Part shown: positions 42,123-48,883 of the stretch, piece by piece
How positions within the stretch are numbered: the stretch's first letter is position 1
Layout: each line of letters begins with the position of its first letter
Origin: an uncultured Paracoccaceae bacterium
GTDB lineage: Bacteria > Pseudomonadota > Alphaproteobacteria > Rhodobacterales > Rhodobacteraceae
DNA: 48,883 bases
Direction: 5' to 3'
Assembly: GCA_913060475.1 (NCBI GenBank)
Contig: CAJXSD010000017.1
Span: 1-48,883 of the forward strand
The notes under the pieces: model-generated
What the model was told of the DNA's origin: nothing
What the model saw: the letters and a program-made list of their open reading frames with translations, nothing else
Database searches by the model: none
Made by a program: the position numbers and the translations under genes

Positions 42123-43601
42123 ATGACAGATCACGACATTACAATCCAAACGCCAAACGGCCTGACCACGCAGAGCTTTGACAACGCGCAGGCCGCCTAT
42201 GACCATTTGGTCATGCTTTATGATACGGCGGTTGGATATTTACGCGATAAATTCGCCCAAGTCATGGAACAGGGCGTGGATCAATCACGATTTCGCGCGT
42301 ACTATCCTGAAATACGCATTCGCACCACGTCCTATGCGGCGGTGGACAGCCGGCTGAGTTTCGGCCACGTCCCAGAACCGGGCACCTATGCAATCACTGT
42401 GACGCATCCGAAATTGTTCGGCCCCTATCTGAAACAGCAAATGGCCTTGCTGCTGCAAAACCATAATGTACCACTGGACATTGGTCCGTCGGATACGCCC
42501 ATCCCGCTGCATTTTGCCATGATCGGCAGTGGCGCGGTGGCCATTCCCCATGATGGCGCCGCCGATTTCACATTGCGCGATTATTTTGATGTGCCCGATT
42601 TGGCGACAACCAATGACGATATTGTCAACGGCGTATCGCAACCCGCCCCAGATGGCACCCAGCCCTTGGGCCTGTTTACGGCGCAGCGGGTGGATTATTC
42701 GCTGGCGCGGCTGTCACATTATACCGCGACCGATCCCGAACATTTCCAAAATTTCGTGTTGTTCACCAACTATCAATTCTATGTGTCCGAATTCGAAGAA
42801 TATGCGCGCACGATGTTGGCGGATCCGGACAGCGGCTATACCAGCTTTGTCTCAACGGGAAACGCGGAAATCACCACTGCGGACGGCACATTGCCAACGC
42901 CTGAAAAATTGCCGCAAATGCCCACATATCACCTGAAACGGGCCGATGGGAATGGGATCACGCTGGTCAATATCGGCGTGGGGCCATCCAATGCGAAAAC
43001 GGCCACTGACCACATCGCCGTGTTGCGGCCCCATGCGTGGTTGATGGTGGGCCATTGCGCGGGTCTGCGCAATTCGCAATCGCTGGGGGATTTCGCGCTG
43101 GCCCATGCCTATCTGCGCGAAGACCGCGTTTTGGACGACGACCTGCCCGCATGGGTGCCGGTGCCCGCCTTGGCCGAAATGCAAATCGCGCTGGAAACGG
43201 CGGTGGCCGACGTGACCCAGCTGTCAGGGTTTGAATTGAAACGCATCATGCGCACCGGCACGGTTGCCACCGTGGATAACCGCAACTGGGAACTGCGTGA
43301 CAACAGCGGACCGGTACAACGCCTGTCACAATCGCGCGCCATCGCGCTGGATATGGAAAGTGCCACCATCGCCGCAAACGGATATCGGTTCCGCGTGCCC
43401 TATGCCACATTGCTATGCGTCAGTGACAAACCGCTGCATGGGGAATTGAAATTGCCCGGCATGGCGTCAGATTTTTACAAAACACAGGTTGCGCGACATC
43501 TGATGATTGGCATAAGGTCGATGGAAATCCTGCGAAATATGCCGATCGAGCGTTTGCAAAGCCGGAAATTACGCAGTTTTAACGAAACTGCATTCCTCTA
43601 A
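42123..43601 (+). CDS. amn: AMP nucleosidase
   Basis: The 492-residue protein has the AMP nucleosidase N-terminal domain (about 1-180: RAYYPEIRIRTTSYAAVDSR, GTYAITVTHPKLFGPYLKQQ) and the C-terminal phosphorylase-like catalytic domain (about 190-480: HAWLMVGHCAGLRNSQSLGD, AIALDMESATIAANGYRFRV with the conserved ribose-contact Glu, and TLLCVSDKPLHGELKLPGM). It hydrolyses AMP to adenine and ribose 5-phosphate. It is a single gene with a possible IR downstream and is followed by the HU gene 128 bp later. Confidence 0.93.
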   Translation: MTDHDITIQTPNGLTTQSFDNAQAAYDHLVMLYDTAVGYLRDKFAQVMEQGVDQSRFRAYYPEIRIRTTSYAAVDSRLSFGHVPEPGTYAITVTHPKLFGPYLKQQMALLLQNHNVPLDIGPSDTPIPLHFAMIGSGAVAIPHDGAADFTLRDYFDVPDLATTNDDIVNGVSQPAPDGTQPLGLFTAQRVDYSLARLSHYTATDPEHFQNFVLFTNYQFYVSEFEEYARTMLADPDSGYTSFVSTGNAEITTADGTLPTPEKLPQMPTYHLKRADGNGITLVNIGVGPSNAKTATDHIAVLRPHAWLMVGHCAGLRNSQSLGDFALAHAYLREDRVLDDDLPAWVPVPALAEMQIALETAVADVTQLSGFELKRIMRTGTVATVDNRNWELRDNSGPVQRLSQSRAIALDMESATIAANGYRFRVPYATLLCVSDKPLHGELKLPGMASDFYKTQVARHLMIGIRSMEILRNMPIERLQSRKLRSFNETAFL

Positions 43602-43672
43602 AGTCAAAAAAACGGAAAAAAAGTATGTTTTTGACTGGAAAACAGCCACTATTTGTTGTGTTATTCCACAAC
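43602..43672 (+). promoter_or_regulatory. Inverted repeats in the amn - HU gap
   Basis: AGTCAAAAA (43602-43610) begins directly after the amn stop and pairs with TTTTTGACT (43628-43636); the second arm contains a TTGACT that could be the -35 of the HU promoter. A second repeat, GTTGTG/CACAAC with a TTATTC spacer, spans 43655-43672 where a -10 or operator would be. The first may serve as both 3' end of amn and promoter element. Low confidence in function. Confidence 0.35.
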
Positions 43673-43729
43673 ATTCAGTTACACAATAAGAACGAGGCCC
43701 CATGAGTTGGGCAGTTGAAGGAGAGAAAA

Positions 43730-44017
43730 ATGTCTAAACCAATGACCAAAACACAACTGGTTGCAGCAATCGCTGAGAAAATGGGCGCAGATAAAAAAAC
43801 TGCAGGGGCCGCATTGGACACCATTTGTGAAATCATCACATCAGAAGTTTCCGGCGGTGGCGCAGTGACCCTGCCAGGCGTTGGCAAAATCCAGTGCCGC
43901 GAACGTCCAGAGCGTATGGTTCGCAACCCCGCAACTGGCGAACAGTTCAAGAAAGAAGCGGACAAGGTTGTGAAAATGACCATCGCCAAAGCGTTGAAAG
44001 ACAGCGTAAACGGCTAA
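43730..44017 (+). CDS. HU-family DNA-binding protein
   Basis: A 95-residue histone-like protein: MTKTQLVAAIAEKMGADKKT helix-turn-helix dimer base, GGGAVTLPGVGKIQCRERPE strands, and the DNA-intercalating arm motif RNPATGEQ followed by a basic C-terminal helix. It binds and bends DNA non-specifically in the nucleoid. The ATG at 43730 has GGAGA about 5 nt upstream and is preferred over the ATG at 43715, which lies within that leader. Monocistronic, with strong terminators downstream. Confidence 0.93.
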   Translation: MSKPMTKTQLVAAIAEKMGADKKTAGAALDTICEIITSEVSGGGAVTLPGVGKIQCRERPERMVRNPATGEQFKKEADKVVKMTIAKALKDSVNG

Positions 44018-44018
44018 G

Positions 44019-44072
44019 ATCTGATTTGTATCAGATTGTTTTAGGGGTCGCGGTCAGCGGCCCTTTTCTTTT
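44019..44072 (+). terminator. Tandem terminators after the HU gene
   Basis: Two hairpins follow the HU stop: ATCTGAT/ATCAGAT with a TTGT loop (44019-44036) then TGTTTT, and GGGTCGC/GCGGCCC with a GGTCA loop (44045-44063, one G-T pair) then TTTTCTTTT to 44072. The second has the classical form. Confidence 0.8.
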
Positions 44073-44117
44073 GCGACGTTCCGTGCCACCAATAGCCCAA
44101 GTTTTCGGAGAATACCT

Positions 44118-44984
44118 ATGGATCTGCGTGCGATTGGCCTTGGGCTTGCGTTTGTTATTATGTGGTCATCCGCCTTTACGTCGGCTCGTATCATCGTGGC
44201 CGAGGCGCCGCCCCTGTCGGCACTGGCGCTGCGGTTTTTGATATCTGGCGTGATCGGCGTTGTCATCGCGCGATTGATGGGTCAAACATGGCACCTGACC
44301 CGCGCCCAATGGAAAAGCGTGGTGATTTTCGGGATTTGTCAAAACGCCCTGTATTTGGGGTTAAATTTCGTCGCCATGCAATGGATTGAGGCGTCGTTGG
44401 CATCGATTATCGCATCCACAATGCCATTGATCGTCGCACTGATCGGCTGGCTGGCCTTTGGCGATCGGTTGCGCCCTATGGCGATAGCGGGTCTGGTGGC
44501 CGGTATCATTGGCGTTGTGTTAATTATGGGGTCACGGTTTCAGGGCAATGTTGACCTGACCGGTATCCTGTTATGCGCCATTGCGGCCGTGTCCTTGGCC
44601 GTGGCAACGTTATCGATGCGTGGCGCATCATCGGGCGGCAATTTCATGATGGTGGTTGGACTGCAAATGTTGGTCGGTGCCGCGGCCCTGGCCGGACCTG
44701 CGGTGGCCTGGGAAACATGGGATGTGGCGTTGAACACGCGATTGGTCATTGCCTTTGGCTATACCACGTTGATCCCTGGATTGTTGGCCACATTGGTTTG
44801 GTTTTATTTGGTTGATCGGATTGGCGCGGTGCGGGCGTCCACCTATCATTTTTTGAACCCGTTTTTCGGGGTGGCGATTGCTGCGTGGATATTATCGGAA
44901 CATCTGCATTGGGTGGATGTGATTGGTGTGGCAATCATTGCAGGCGGGATTTTGGCCGTGCAACTGGCCAAGCAAAAGGCATAG
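44118..44984 (+). CDS. EamA/DMT-superfamily transporter
   Basis: The 288-residue protein has about ten membrane helices in two EamA halves: FVIMWSSAFTSARIIVAEAP at the start, WIEASLASIIASTMPLIVAL and RPMAIAGLVAGIIGVVLIMG ending the first half, and ASTYHFLNPFFGVAIAAWIL with VIGVAIIAGGILAVQLAK ending the second. The substrate is unknown; relatives export amino acids or drugs. It begins 45 bp after the HU terminator and ends before a G/C-rich hairpin. Confidence 0.87.
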   Translation: MDLRAIGLGLAFVIMWSSAFTSARIIVAEAPPLSALALRFLISGVIGVVIARLMGQTWHLTRAQWKSVVIFGICQNALYLGLNFVAMQWIEASLASIIASTMPLIVALIGWLAFGDRLRPMAIAGLVAGIIGVVLIMGSRFQGNVDLTGILLCAIAAVSLAVATLSMRGASSGGNFMMVVGLQMLVGAAALAGPAVAWETWDVALNTRLVIAFGYTTLIPGLLATLVWFYLVDRIGAVRASTYHFLNPFFGVAIAAWILSEHLHWVDVIGVAIIAGGILAVQLAKQKA

Positions 44985-44990
44985 CGCGAT

Positions 44991-45044
44991 GGGGGGCTGT
45001 CTGCCCCCCAAACCCCCCGAGAGTATTTTTGCAAAACTGAAAGC
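44991..45044. repeat. G/C hairpin plus GAGTATTTT-type motif, copy 2
   Basis: GGGGGGC (44991-44997) and GCCCCCC (45003-45009) form a perfect 7-bp hairpin with a TGTCT loop, followed by AACCCCCCGA and then GAGTATTTTTGCAAAACTGA with AAGC (45021-45044). The second part matches the motif at 33788-33814. Hairpin plus motif looks like a complete unit, the other copy being reduced. Possible terminator or short repeated element. Confidence 0.55.
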
Positions 45045-45106
45045 ATTTTTGTTTGTGATACCCTGTCAGATATGCGAAACAAAGCATGAACACGGAGGAT
45101 TTTCAG

Positions 45107-45685
45107 GTGGCTCAGCGGGCTTGGCAGCGGATGTTATCGGGGCGGCGGTTGGATTTATTGGATCCGACGCCCATGGATATTGAGATTGAGGATATCGCGC
45201 ATGGCTTGGCCTTTGTTGCGCGGTGGAATGGGCAGACGCGGGGGGATTATGCCTATTCCGTGGCGGAACATTCGTTGTTGGTGTTGGCATTGTTTGATCG
45301 GATGTATCCCAAGGCAAAGCGCGAGGCGCGATTGATGGCATTGCTGCATGATGCGCCCGAATATGTGATTGGGGATATGATTTCGCCGGTCAAGGCCGCG
45401 ATTGGTGCAGAATATGGTGCATTGGATGATCGTCTGATGGCGGCCATTCATATTCGGTTTGGGCTGCCGGCCAAGACGCCCGTTGCCGTGAAGCGGCAGA
45501 TCAAGGCTGCCGATAAGGTCAGTGCCTGGATGGAAGCGGTGCAGATTGCCGGGTTTTCCGAAAGTGAGGCAGATAAGTTATTCGGGCGCGTTGATCGCGG
45601 GATTTTTGAGGGATTGCAGATACGGTTGCGTGCGCCCAAGGACGTTCGAGAAGACTATGTTGACCGCGTTAAGGGGTTGTTATGA
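45107..45685 (+). CDS. HD-domain hydrolase (YfbR-like nucleotidase family)
   Basis: The 192-residue protein has an HD metal-dependent phosphohydrolase core: TRGDYAYSVAEHSLLVLALF with a metal His, MALLHDAPEYVIGDMISPVK with the HD pair and downstream Asp, and a distal Asp in IKAADKVSAWMEA. YfbR-type relatives are 5'-deoxynucleotidases. The GTG at 45107 is chosen because GGAGG lies 8 nt upstream; the ATG at 45086 has no ribosome-binding site. It overlaps the following GNAT gene by 4 nt (ATGA). Confidence 0.85.
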   Translation: MAQRAWQRMLSGRRLDLLDPTPMDIEIEDIAHGLAFVARWNGQTRGDYAYSVAEHSLLVLALFDRMYPKAKREARLMALLHDAPEYVIGDMISPVKAAIGAEYGALDDRLMAAIHIRFGLPAKTPVAVKRQIKAADKVSAWMEAVQIAGFSESEADKLFGRVDRGIFEGLQIRLRAPKDVREDYVDRVKGLL

Positions 45686-46152
45686 TTATTGAGACAGCGC
45701 AAAGAGCACATTTGGCGGACATGGTGCGGATTATGAACGGTTTGATCGCAATGGGCGATAATACGGCCCATCGGCGACCATTTACGCAAGACCGGTTATG
45801 GGAGCGTATTGCATCGGATACGGTATCGCGTTTGGTTGCGTCGCGTGATGGTCATGTGTTGGGGTTTCAGTATGCCAATTGGGTGGATAAAGCTGTCGGC
45901 TTGGCCTATATCGCGAGCTTTATTGACCCAAGGGCGCAGGGCCAAGGTGTTGGGCGCGCCTTGTTCGCCCAGACGGTATTGGCCGCAAAACGGCTAGGCG
46001 TTGTGACATTGGATGCAACCATTCGGACCGATAATGTGTTGGGCCTGGCCTATTACACCGCGATGGGGTTTGTGGACAATCAAGTTTACCGCGATGTCAC
46101 GCTGTCTGATGGCACCCGTGTGGATCAGGTGCAAAAATTGTATCAGATTTAG
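45682..46152 (+). CDS. GNAT-family N-acetyltransferase
   Basis: The 156-residue protein has the GNAT layout: IIETAQRAHLADMVRIMNGL at the N-terminus, KAVGLAYIASFIDPRAQGQG with the acetyl-CoA pyrophosphate loop QGQGVGRALF, and NVLGLAYYTAMGFVDNQVYR. Substrate unknown. It is translationally coupled to the HD hydrolase and convergent with regA (4 bp between stop codons). Confidence 0.87.
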   Translation: MIIETAQRAHLADMVRIMNGLIAMGDNTAHRRPFTQDRLWERIASDTVSRLVASRDGHVLGFQYANWVDKAVGLAYIASFIDPRAQGQGVGRALFAQTVLAAKRLGVVTLDATIRTDNVLGLAYYTAMGFVDNQVYRDVTLSDGTRVDQVQKLYQI

Positions 46153-46156
46153 GCGA

Positions 46157-46711
46157 CTATTTCGGGCTGCGTTTGGCCAGAATGCGTTGCAGGGTACGGC
46201 GGTGCATATTCAGACGACGCGCCGTTTCGCTGACATTGCGGTCGCACAGTTCGTAGACCCGTTGGATATGTTCCCAGCGGACGCGATCCGCGCTCATGGG
46301 GTTTTCTGGGGGTGGGGGCAGCTCTTCTTCTCGGGCCAAGAGGGCGTTGGTGACATCATCAGCATCGGCAGGCTTAGACAGGTAATCAGTAGCACCGATT
46401 TTGACCGCGGCCACGGCGGTGGCAATGGCGCCGTATCCGGTCAACACAACGATGCGACTGTCAGGGCGTTTGTTGCGCAGCACCTCGACCACCTCAAGAC
46501 CGTTGCCATCGCCCAAACGCAGATCAACCACGGCATAGGCGGGGGGACGTGCGGTTGCAATGGCACGGCCTGCGGCAACCGATCCGGCCGTTTCAACAGA
46601 GAACCCGCGTTTTTCCATGGCCTTGGCCAGACGTTTCAAAAACGCCTCGTCGTCATCAACCAGCAAAAGGGTTTTATCTGGACCAATTTCCGCTGATAGG
46701 TTTTCTGCCAC
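46157..46711 (-). CDS. regA: Redox response regulator RegA/PrrA/ActR
   Basis: The 184-residue protein has an N-terminal receiver (TLLLVDDDEAFLKRLAKAME; phospho-acceptor Asp63 in VVDLRLGDGNG; TGYGAIATAVAAVKIGATDY; switch Lys in LSKPAD), a four-proline linker (LPPPPENPMSADR) and a Fis-type HTH (RNVSETARRLNMHRRTLQRI). The HTH is essentially the family consensus. A GTG at 46711 is chosen: GGAGG lies 7 nt upstream and the start then reads MAENL, like Rhodobacter RegA (MAEDL), placing the Asp at 63; the ATG at 46717 is only 1 nt from that Shine-Dalgarno. Phosphorylated by RegB it controls respiration, carbon and nitrogen fixation and, where present, photosynthesis genes. Confidence 0.95.
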   Translation of the reverse strand: MAENLSAEIGPDKTLLLVDDDEAFLKRLAKAMEKRGFSVETAGSVAAGRAIATARPPAYAVVDLRLGDGNGLEVVEVLRNKRPDSRIVVLTGYGAIATAVAAVKIGATDYLSKPADADDVTNALLAREEELPPPPENPMSADRVRWEHIQRVYELCDRNVSETARRLNMHRRTLQRILAKRSPK

Positions 46712-46776
46712 GTTCATTCCTCCGCCATTGTGGGAATGCTAGCGTGATTTTTGAACAAGGTCAAACCCTTAAGCCA

Positions 46777-47412
46777 TTACATATTGTCGATAAAACAGGC
46801 GGTTGTTTCGGCCATTTGTTCGGGCGTTGTTTCGCGACGGAAAAATTCGACGAACCCATGTTCGGGCAAAACCAGATAGGACATGGTGGAATGATCAACC
46901 AGATAATATTCGTCTATGCTGTCTTGTTTCTTATAATAGGTGCGATAGGCCTTGGATGCAGCTTTGATCTGGTCCGCGGACCCTGTCAGGCCAACCATTT
47001 TGGGGTGCACATAGGATGCAAATTCGCCGACCACCTCGGGTGTGTCGCGTTCTGGGTCGATTGTGATAAACACGGGCGTGGCCGAAATACCCTGTTCTGC
47101 CAACAGATCAACCGCCTGCGCATTGCGGGCGGTATCATAGGGGCAGATATCGGGGCAGAACGTATAGCCGAAATACAAAATTGACGGTTCGGTGATGACA
47201 TCCGCATCGGTCACGGTTTCGCCCCGGGCATTGACCAATTCAAACGGCCCACCGATGGCGCCGGATCCGCCCGCAACCATGCTGGTACGGCATTCGGCGA
47301 ATTGATCGTCGCTGCCTGCGCCAAAGGGTCCAACCCCCAAAACCGCGGCAAAAGACACCGCCAAACCAATCCCAACAGCGGACAAGGCAAGGGCGCGAAT
47401 TTTAGCAGACAT
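46777..47412 (-). CDS. senC: SCO1/SenC/PrrC copper chaperone
   Basis: The 211-residue protein has an N-terminal membrane anchor (ALALSAVGIGLAVSFAAVLG), a thioredoxin fold with the copper site Cys86-x3-Cys90 in FCPDICPYD, and the third ligand His174 in LVDHSTMSY. SenC delivers copper to the CuA or CuB centre of cytochrome oxidases and influences RegB signalling. AAGGA lies about 7 nt before the ATG. It lies upstream of regA on the same strand (65 bp between the senC stop and the regA start), divergent from regB, as in Rhodobacter. Confidence 0.94.
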   Translation of the reverse strand: MSAKIRALALSAVGIGLAVSFAAVLGVGPFGAGSDDQFAECRTSMVAGGSGAIGGPFELVNARGETVTDADVITEPSILYFGYTFCPDICPYDTARNAQAVDLLAEQGISATPVFITIDPERDTPEVVGEFASYVHPKMVGLTGSADQIKAASKAYRTYYKKQDSIDEYYLVDHSTMSYLVLPEHGFVEFFRRETTPEQMAETTACFIDNM

Positions 47413-47493
47413 GGTATTTCCTTTGACTTTGCGGTGAACCGATGCAAGTCATGTAAGCCAAAGACCACCAAATTAAAATAGGGTGCGACAAAG

Positions 47494-48864
47494 ATGACGG
47501 ACCAGTTGGTAAATGTAATGCGGCGCGACCATGGGGGGACATGGATCCGGTTGCGCACCATGATTTTGATCCGCTGGATTGCGATTTTGGGGCAGCTTGC
47601 GGCAATTTTCGTGGCGGTTCAGGTCTATGACCTGCGGTTGGAACTGGCGTGGTGTTTGTTTTTCGTGGGCCTGTCGGTGGTTATGAATTTGGCCGCGGCG
47701 TTGATTTACCCCAAAACAAAACGCCTGTCCGAATTGGAAAACACTGGCATGATTCTGTTCGATTTGGTGCAGCTGTCGGCATTGCTGTTCCTGACCGGTG
47801 GGCTGCACAATCCGTTTAGTATTTTGTTGGTGGCCCCCGTGGTTATTGCATCCTCGACCTTGCCATTACGCTATGTTCTGCTGGTTGGTGGGACGGGTCT
47901 GATCGCAGTGACCGTTCTGGGGTTTTTCCATATCAAGTTGGAAACAGAACAGTATTTTATTCTGCGGATTGCCGATATTTTTGTGTTTGGGAACTGGATT
48001 GCGATCAGCGTGGCATTTGTATTTCTGTCGCTATACGCGCGGCGTGTGACGCAAGAAATCAACACAATGGGGGATGCGTTGTTTGCCACACAAATGGCGC
48101 TGGAGCGCGAACAGAAACTGACAGATCTGGGCGGCGTTGTCGCTGCGGCGGCGCATGAATTGGGCACGCCACTGGCCACCATAAAACTGGTCAGCTCTGA
48201 ATTGATTGACGAATTGGACGACCACCCCGAATTGGCCGAGGATGTCAAATTAATCCGTGAACAGGCAGACCGGTGTCGCGATATCATGCGCAGCATGGGC
48301 CGCGCTGGCAAAGATGACAAACACATGCGCTTTGCCCCCCTGCAAGAGGTGGTCGAAACCGCAGCCGATCCACACCAAGATCGCGGCATTGTAATCGATA
48401 TTTCGATCAGCGCAGACAGCACCGCCAGCGACCATCCAACCATTCACCGCAGGCCGGAAATTATCCACGGCCTGCGCAACATGATCCAAAATGCGGTTGA
48501 TTTTGCACAATCCCAGGTCTGGGTCGAACTGGCATGGACCCATGATAAAATCACGGTACGCATTATCGATGACGGGCGCGGGTTTCCCATTGAAATGATT
48601 GGCCGAATTGGTGATCCATTCGTGCGAAAACGCCGCATATCTGTGCAGGGCAATCAACGCCAAGGCTATGATGGTATGGGATTGGGGTTGTTCATCGCAA
48701 AAACGCTGCTGGAACGGACGGGCGCGACGCTGGTTTTTGCCAATGGTGGGTTGACTGCAAACAAACAACGGGGGCAACCCCGGGGGGCCGTGGTCGAAAT
48801 CACATGGATCCGCGACCTGCTGGAACAGCAATCAACCACACTGGGCGAAAACCAGACCTTTTGA
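47494..48864 (+). CDS. regB: Redox sensor histidine kinase RegB/PrrB/ActS
   Basis: The 456-residue protein has six N-terminal membrane helices (about residues 25-190) with the quinone-binding GGLHNPFSILLVAP segment between helices 3 and 4, a dimerisation helix with the phospho-acceptor His (about 221) in AAHELGTPLATIKLVSSEL, the redox-active Cys at about 261 in ADRCRDIMRSMG, and an ATPase domain with N box (NMIQNAVDFA), DDGRGFP and GMGLGLFIAKTLLERTGA. It senses ubiquinone redox state and oxygen and phosphorylates RegA. Divergent from senC across 81 bp. It ends 19 bp before the window edge. Confidence 0.95.
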   Translation: MTDQLVNVMRRDHGGTWIRLRTMILIRWIAILGQLAAIFVAVQVYDLRLELAWCLFFVGLSVVMNLAAALIYPKTKRLSELENTGMILFDLVQLSALLFLTGGLHNPFSILLVAPVVIASSTLPLRYVLLVGGTGLIAVTVLGFFHIKLETEQYFILRIADIFVFGNWIAISVAFVFLSLYARRVTQEINTMGDALFATQMALEREQKLTDLGGVVAAAAHELGTPLATIKLVSSELIDELDDHPELAEDVKLIREQADRCRDIMRSMGRAGKDDKHMRFAPLQEVVETAADPHQDRGIVIDISISADSTASDHPTIHRRPEIIHGLRNMIQNAVDFAQSQVWVELAWTHDKITVRIIDDGRGFPIEMIGRIGDPFVRKRRISVQGNQRQGYDGMGLGLFIAKTLLERTGATLVFANGGLTANKQRGQPRGAVVEITWIRDLLEQQSTTLGENQTF

Positions 48865-48883
48865 CGCGTTAACCATTTCTTAA

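Overview
The window reads as chromosomal DNA of a marine alphaproteobacterium of the order Rhodobacterales (Roseobacter-type). The strongest taxonomic signals are a RegB/SenC/RegA redox-control locus with near-canonical RegA sequence, an alphaproteobacterial Mic60 (mitofilin) gene between hemD and a HemY-like gene, a DUF2853 protein, an ALDH16-type double aldehyde dehydrogenase, and a G/C-rich hairpin plus GAGTATTTT-type intergenic motif that I associate with this group. No phage, IS element, tRNA, rRNA or CRISPR array was found. Gene density is high and most genes sit in short operons with 1-4 nt overlaps.

Layout. 1-2.6 kb: 5' part of a large secreted choice-of-anchor L / RTX-type protein (minus strand, runs off the window). 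2.9-10.8 kb: an accessory catabolic island with a small SAM methyltransferase, an MttB-family (non-pyrrolysine) methyltransferase, and on the opposite strand a GntR regulator - DapA-like lyase - PuuC-like aldehyde dehydrogenase - PuuB-like FAD oxidase operon, flanked by a divergent GlxA-type AraC regulator. The gene set suggests breakdown of an N-methylated amine or quaternary ammonium compound; the substrate is unknown. 10.9-16 kb: tamA-tamB outer-membrane assembly pair. 16.1-18.2 kb: a His/Met-rich exported protein, a DMT transporter and a flavin reductase. 18.2-24.5 kb: hemD - mic60 - hemY-like (minus) divergent from tsaD - gpsA - YciI - EVE (plus); hemC is not in this locus. 24.7-26 kb: DEAD-box helicase behind a structured leader. 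26.2-28.2 kb: a LuxR-HTH protein with an unrecognised C-terminal domain, remnants of an SPFH-like gene, and DUF2853. 28.4-33.8 kb: ahcY, a GNAT, rnr and an MltB-like transglycosylase lacking an export signal. 33.8-39.2 kb: ALDH16, deoC, a serine beta-lactamase-like hydrolase and a class II aldolase-like protein. 39.4-41.5 kb: a second RTX protein whose N-terminus holds seven propeller-like repeats. 41.6-46.2 kb: VOC protein, AMP nucleosidase, HU, DMT transporter, HD hydrolase, GNAT. 46.2-48.9 kb: regA, senC and divergent regB.

How the genes work together: hemD with mic60/hemY-like links tetrapyrrole synthesis to inner-membrane organisation; ahcY and the methyltransferases share the S-adenosylmethionine cycle; regB-senC-regA is the global redox switch with its copper chaperone. 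The most interesting possibly undescribed items are the MttB/DapA/PuuBC island with two regulators, the seven-repeat RTX adhesin-like protein, the LuxR-HTH fusion, the structured leader before the helicase, and several perfect palindromes in promoter regions. All functional statements are from sequence reading by eye; no database search was run.
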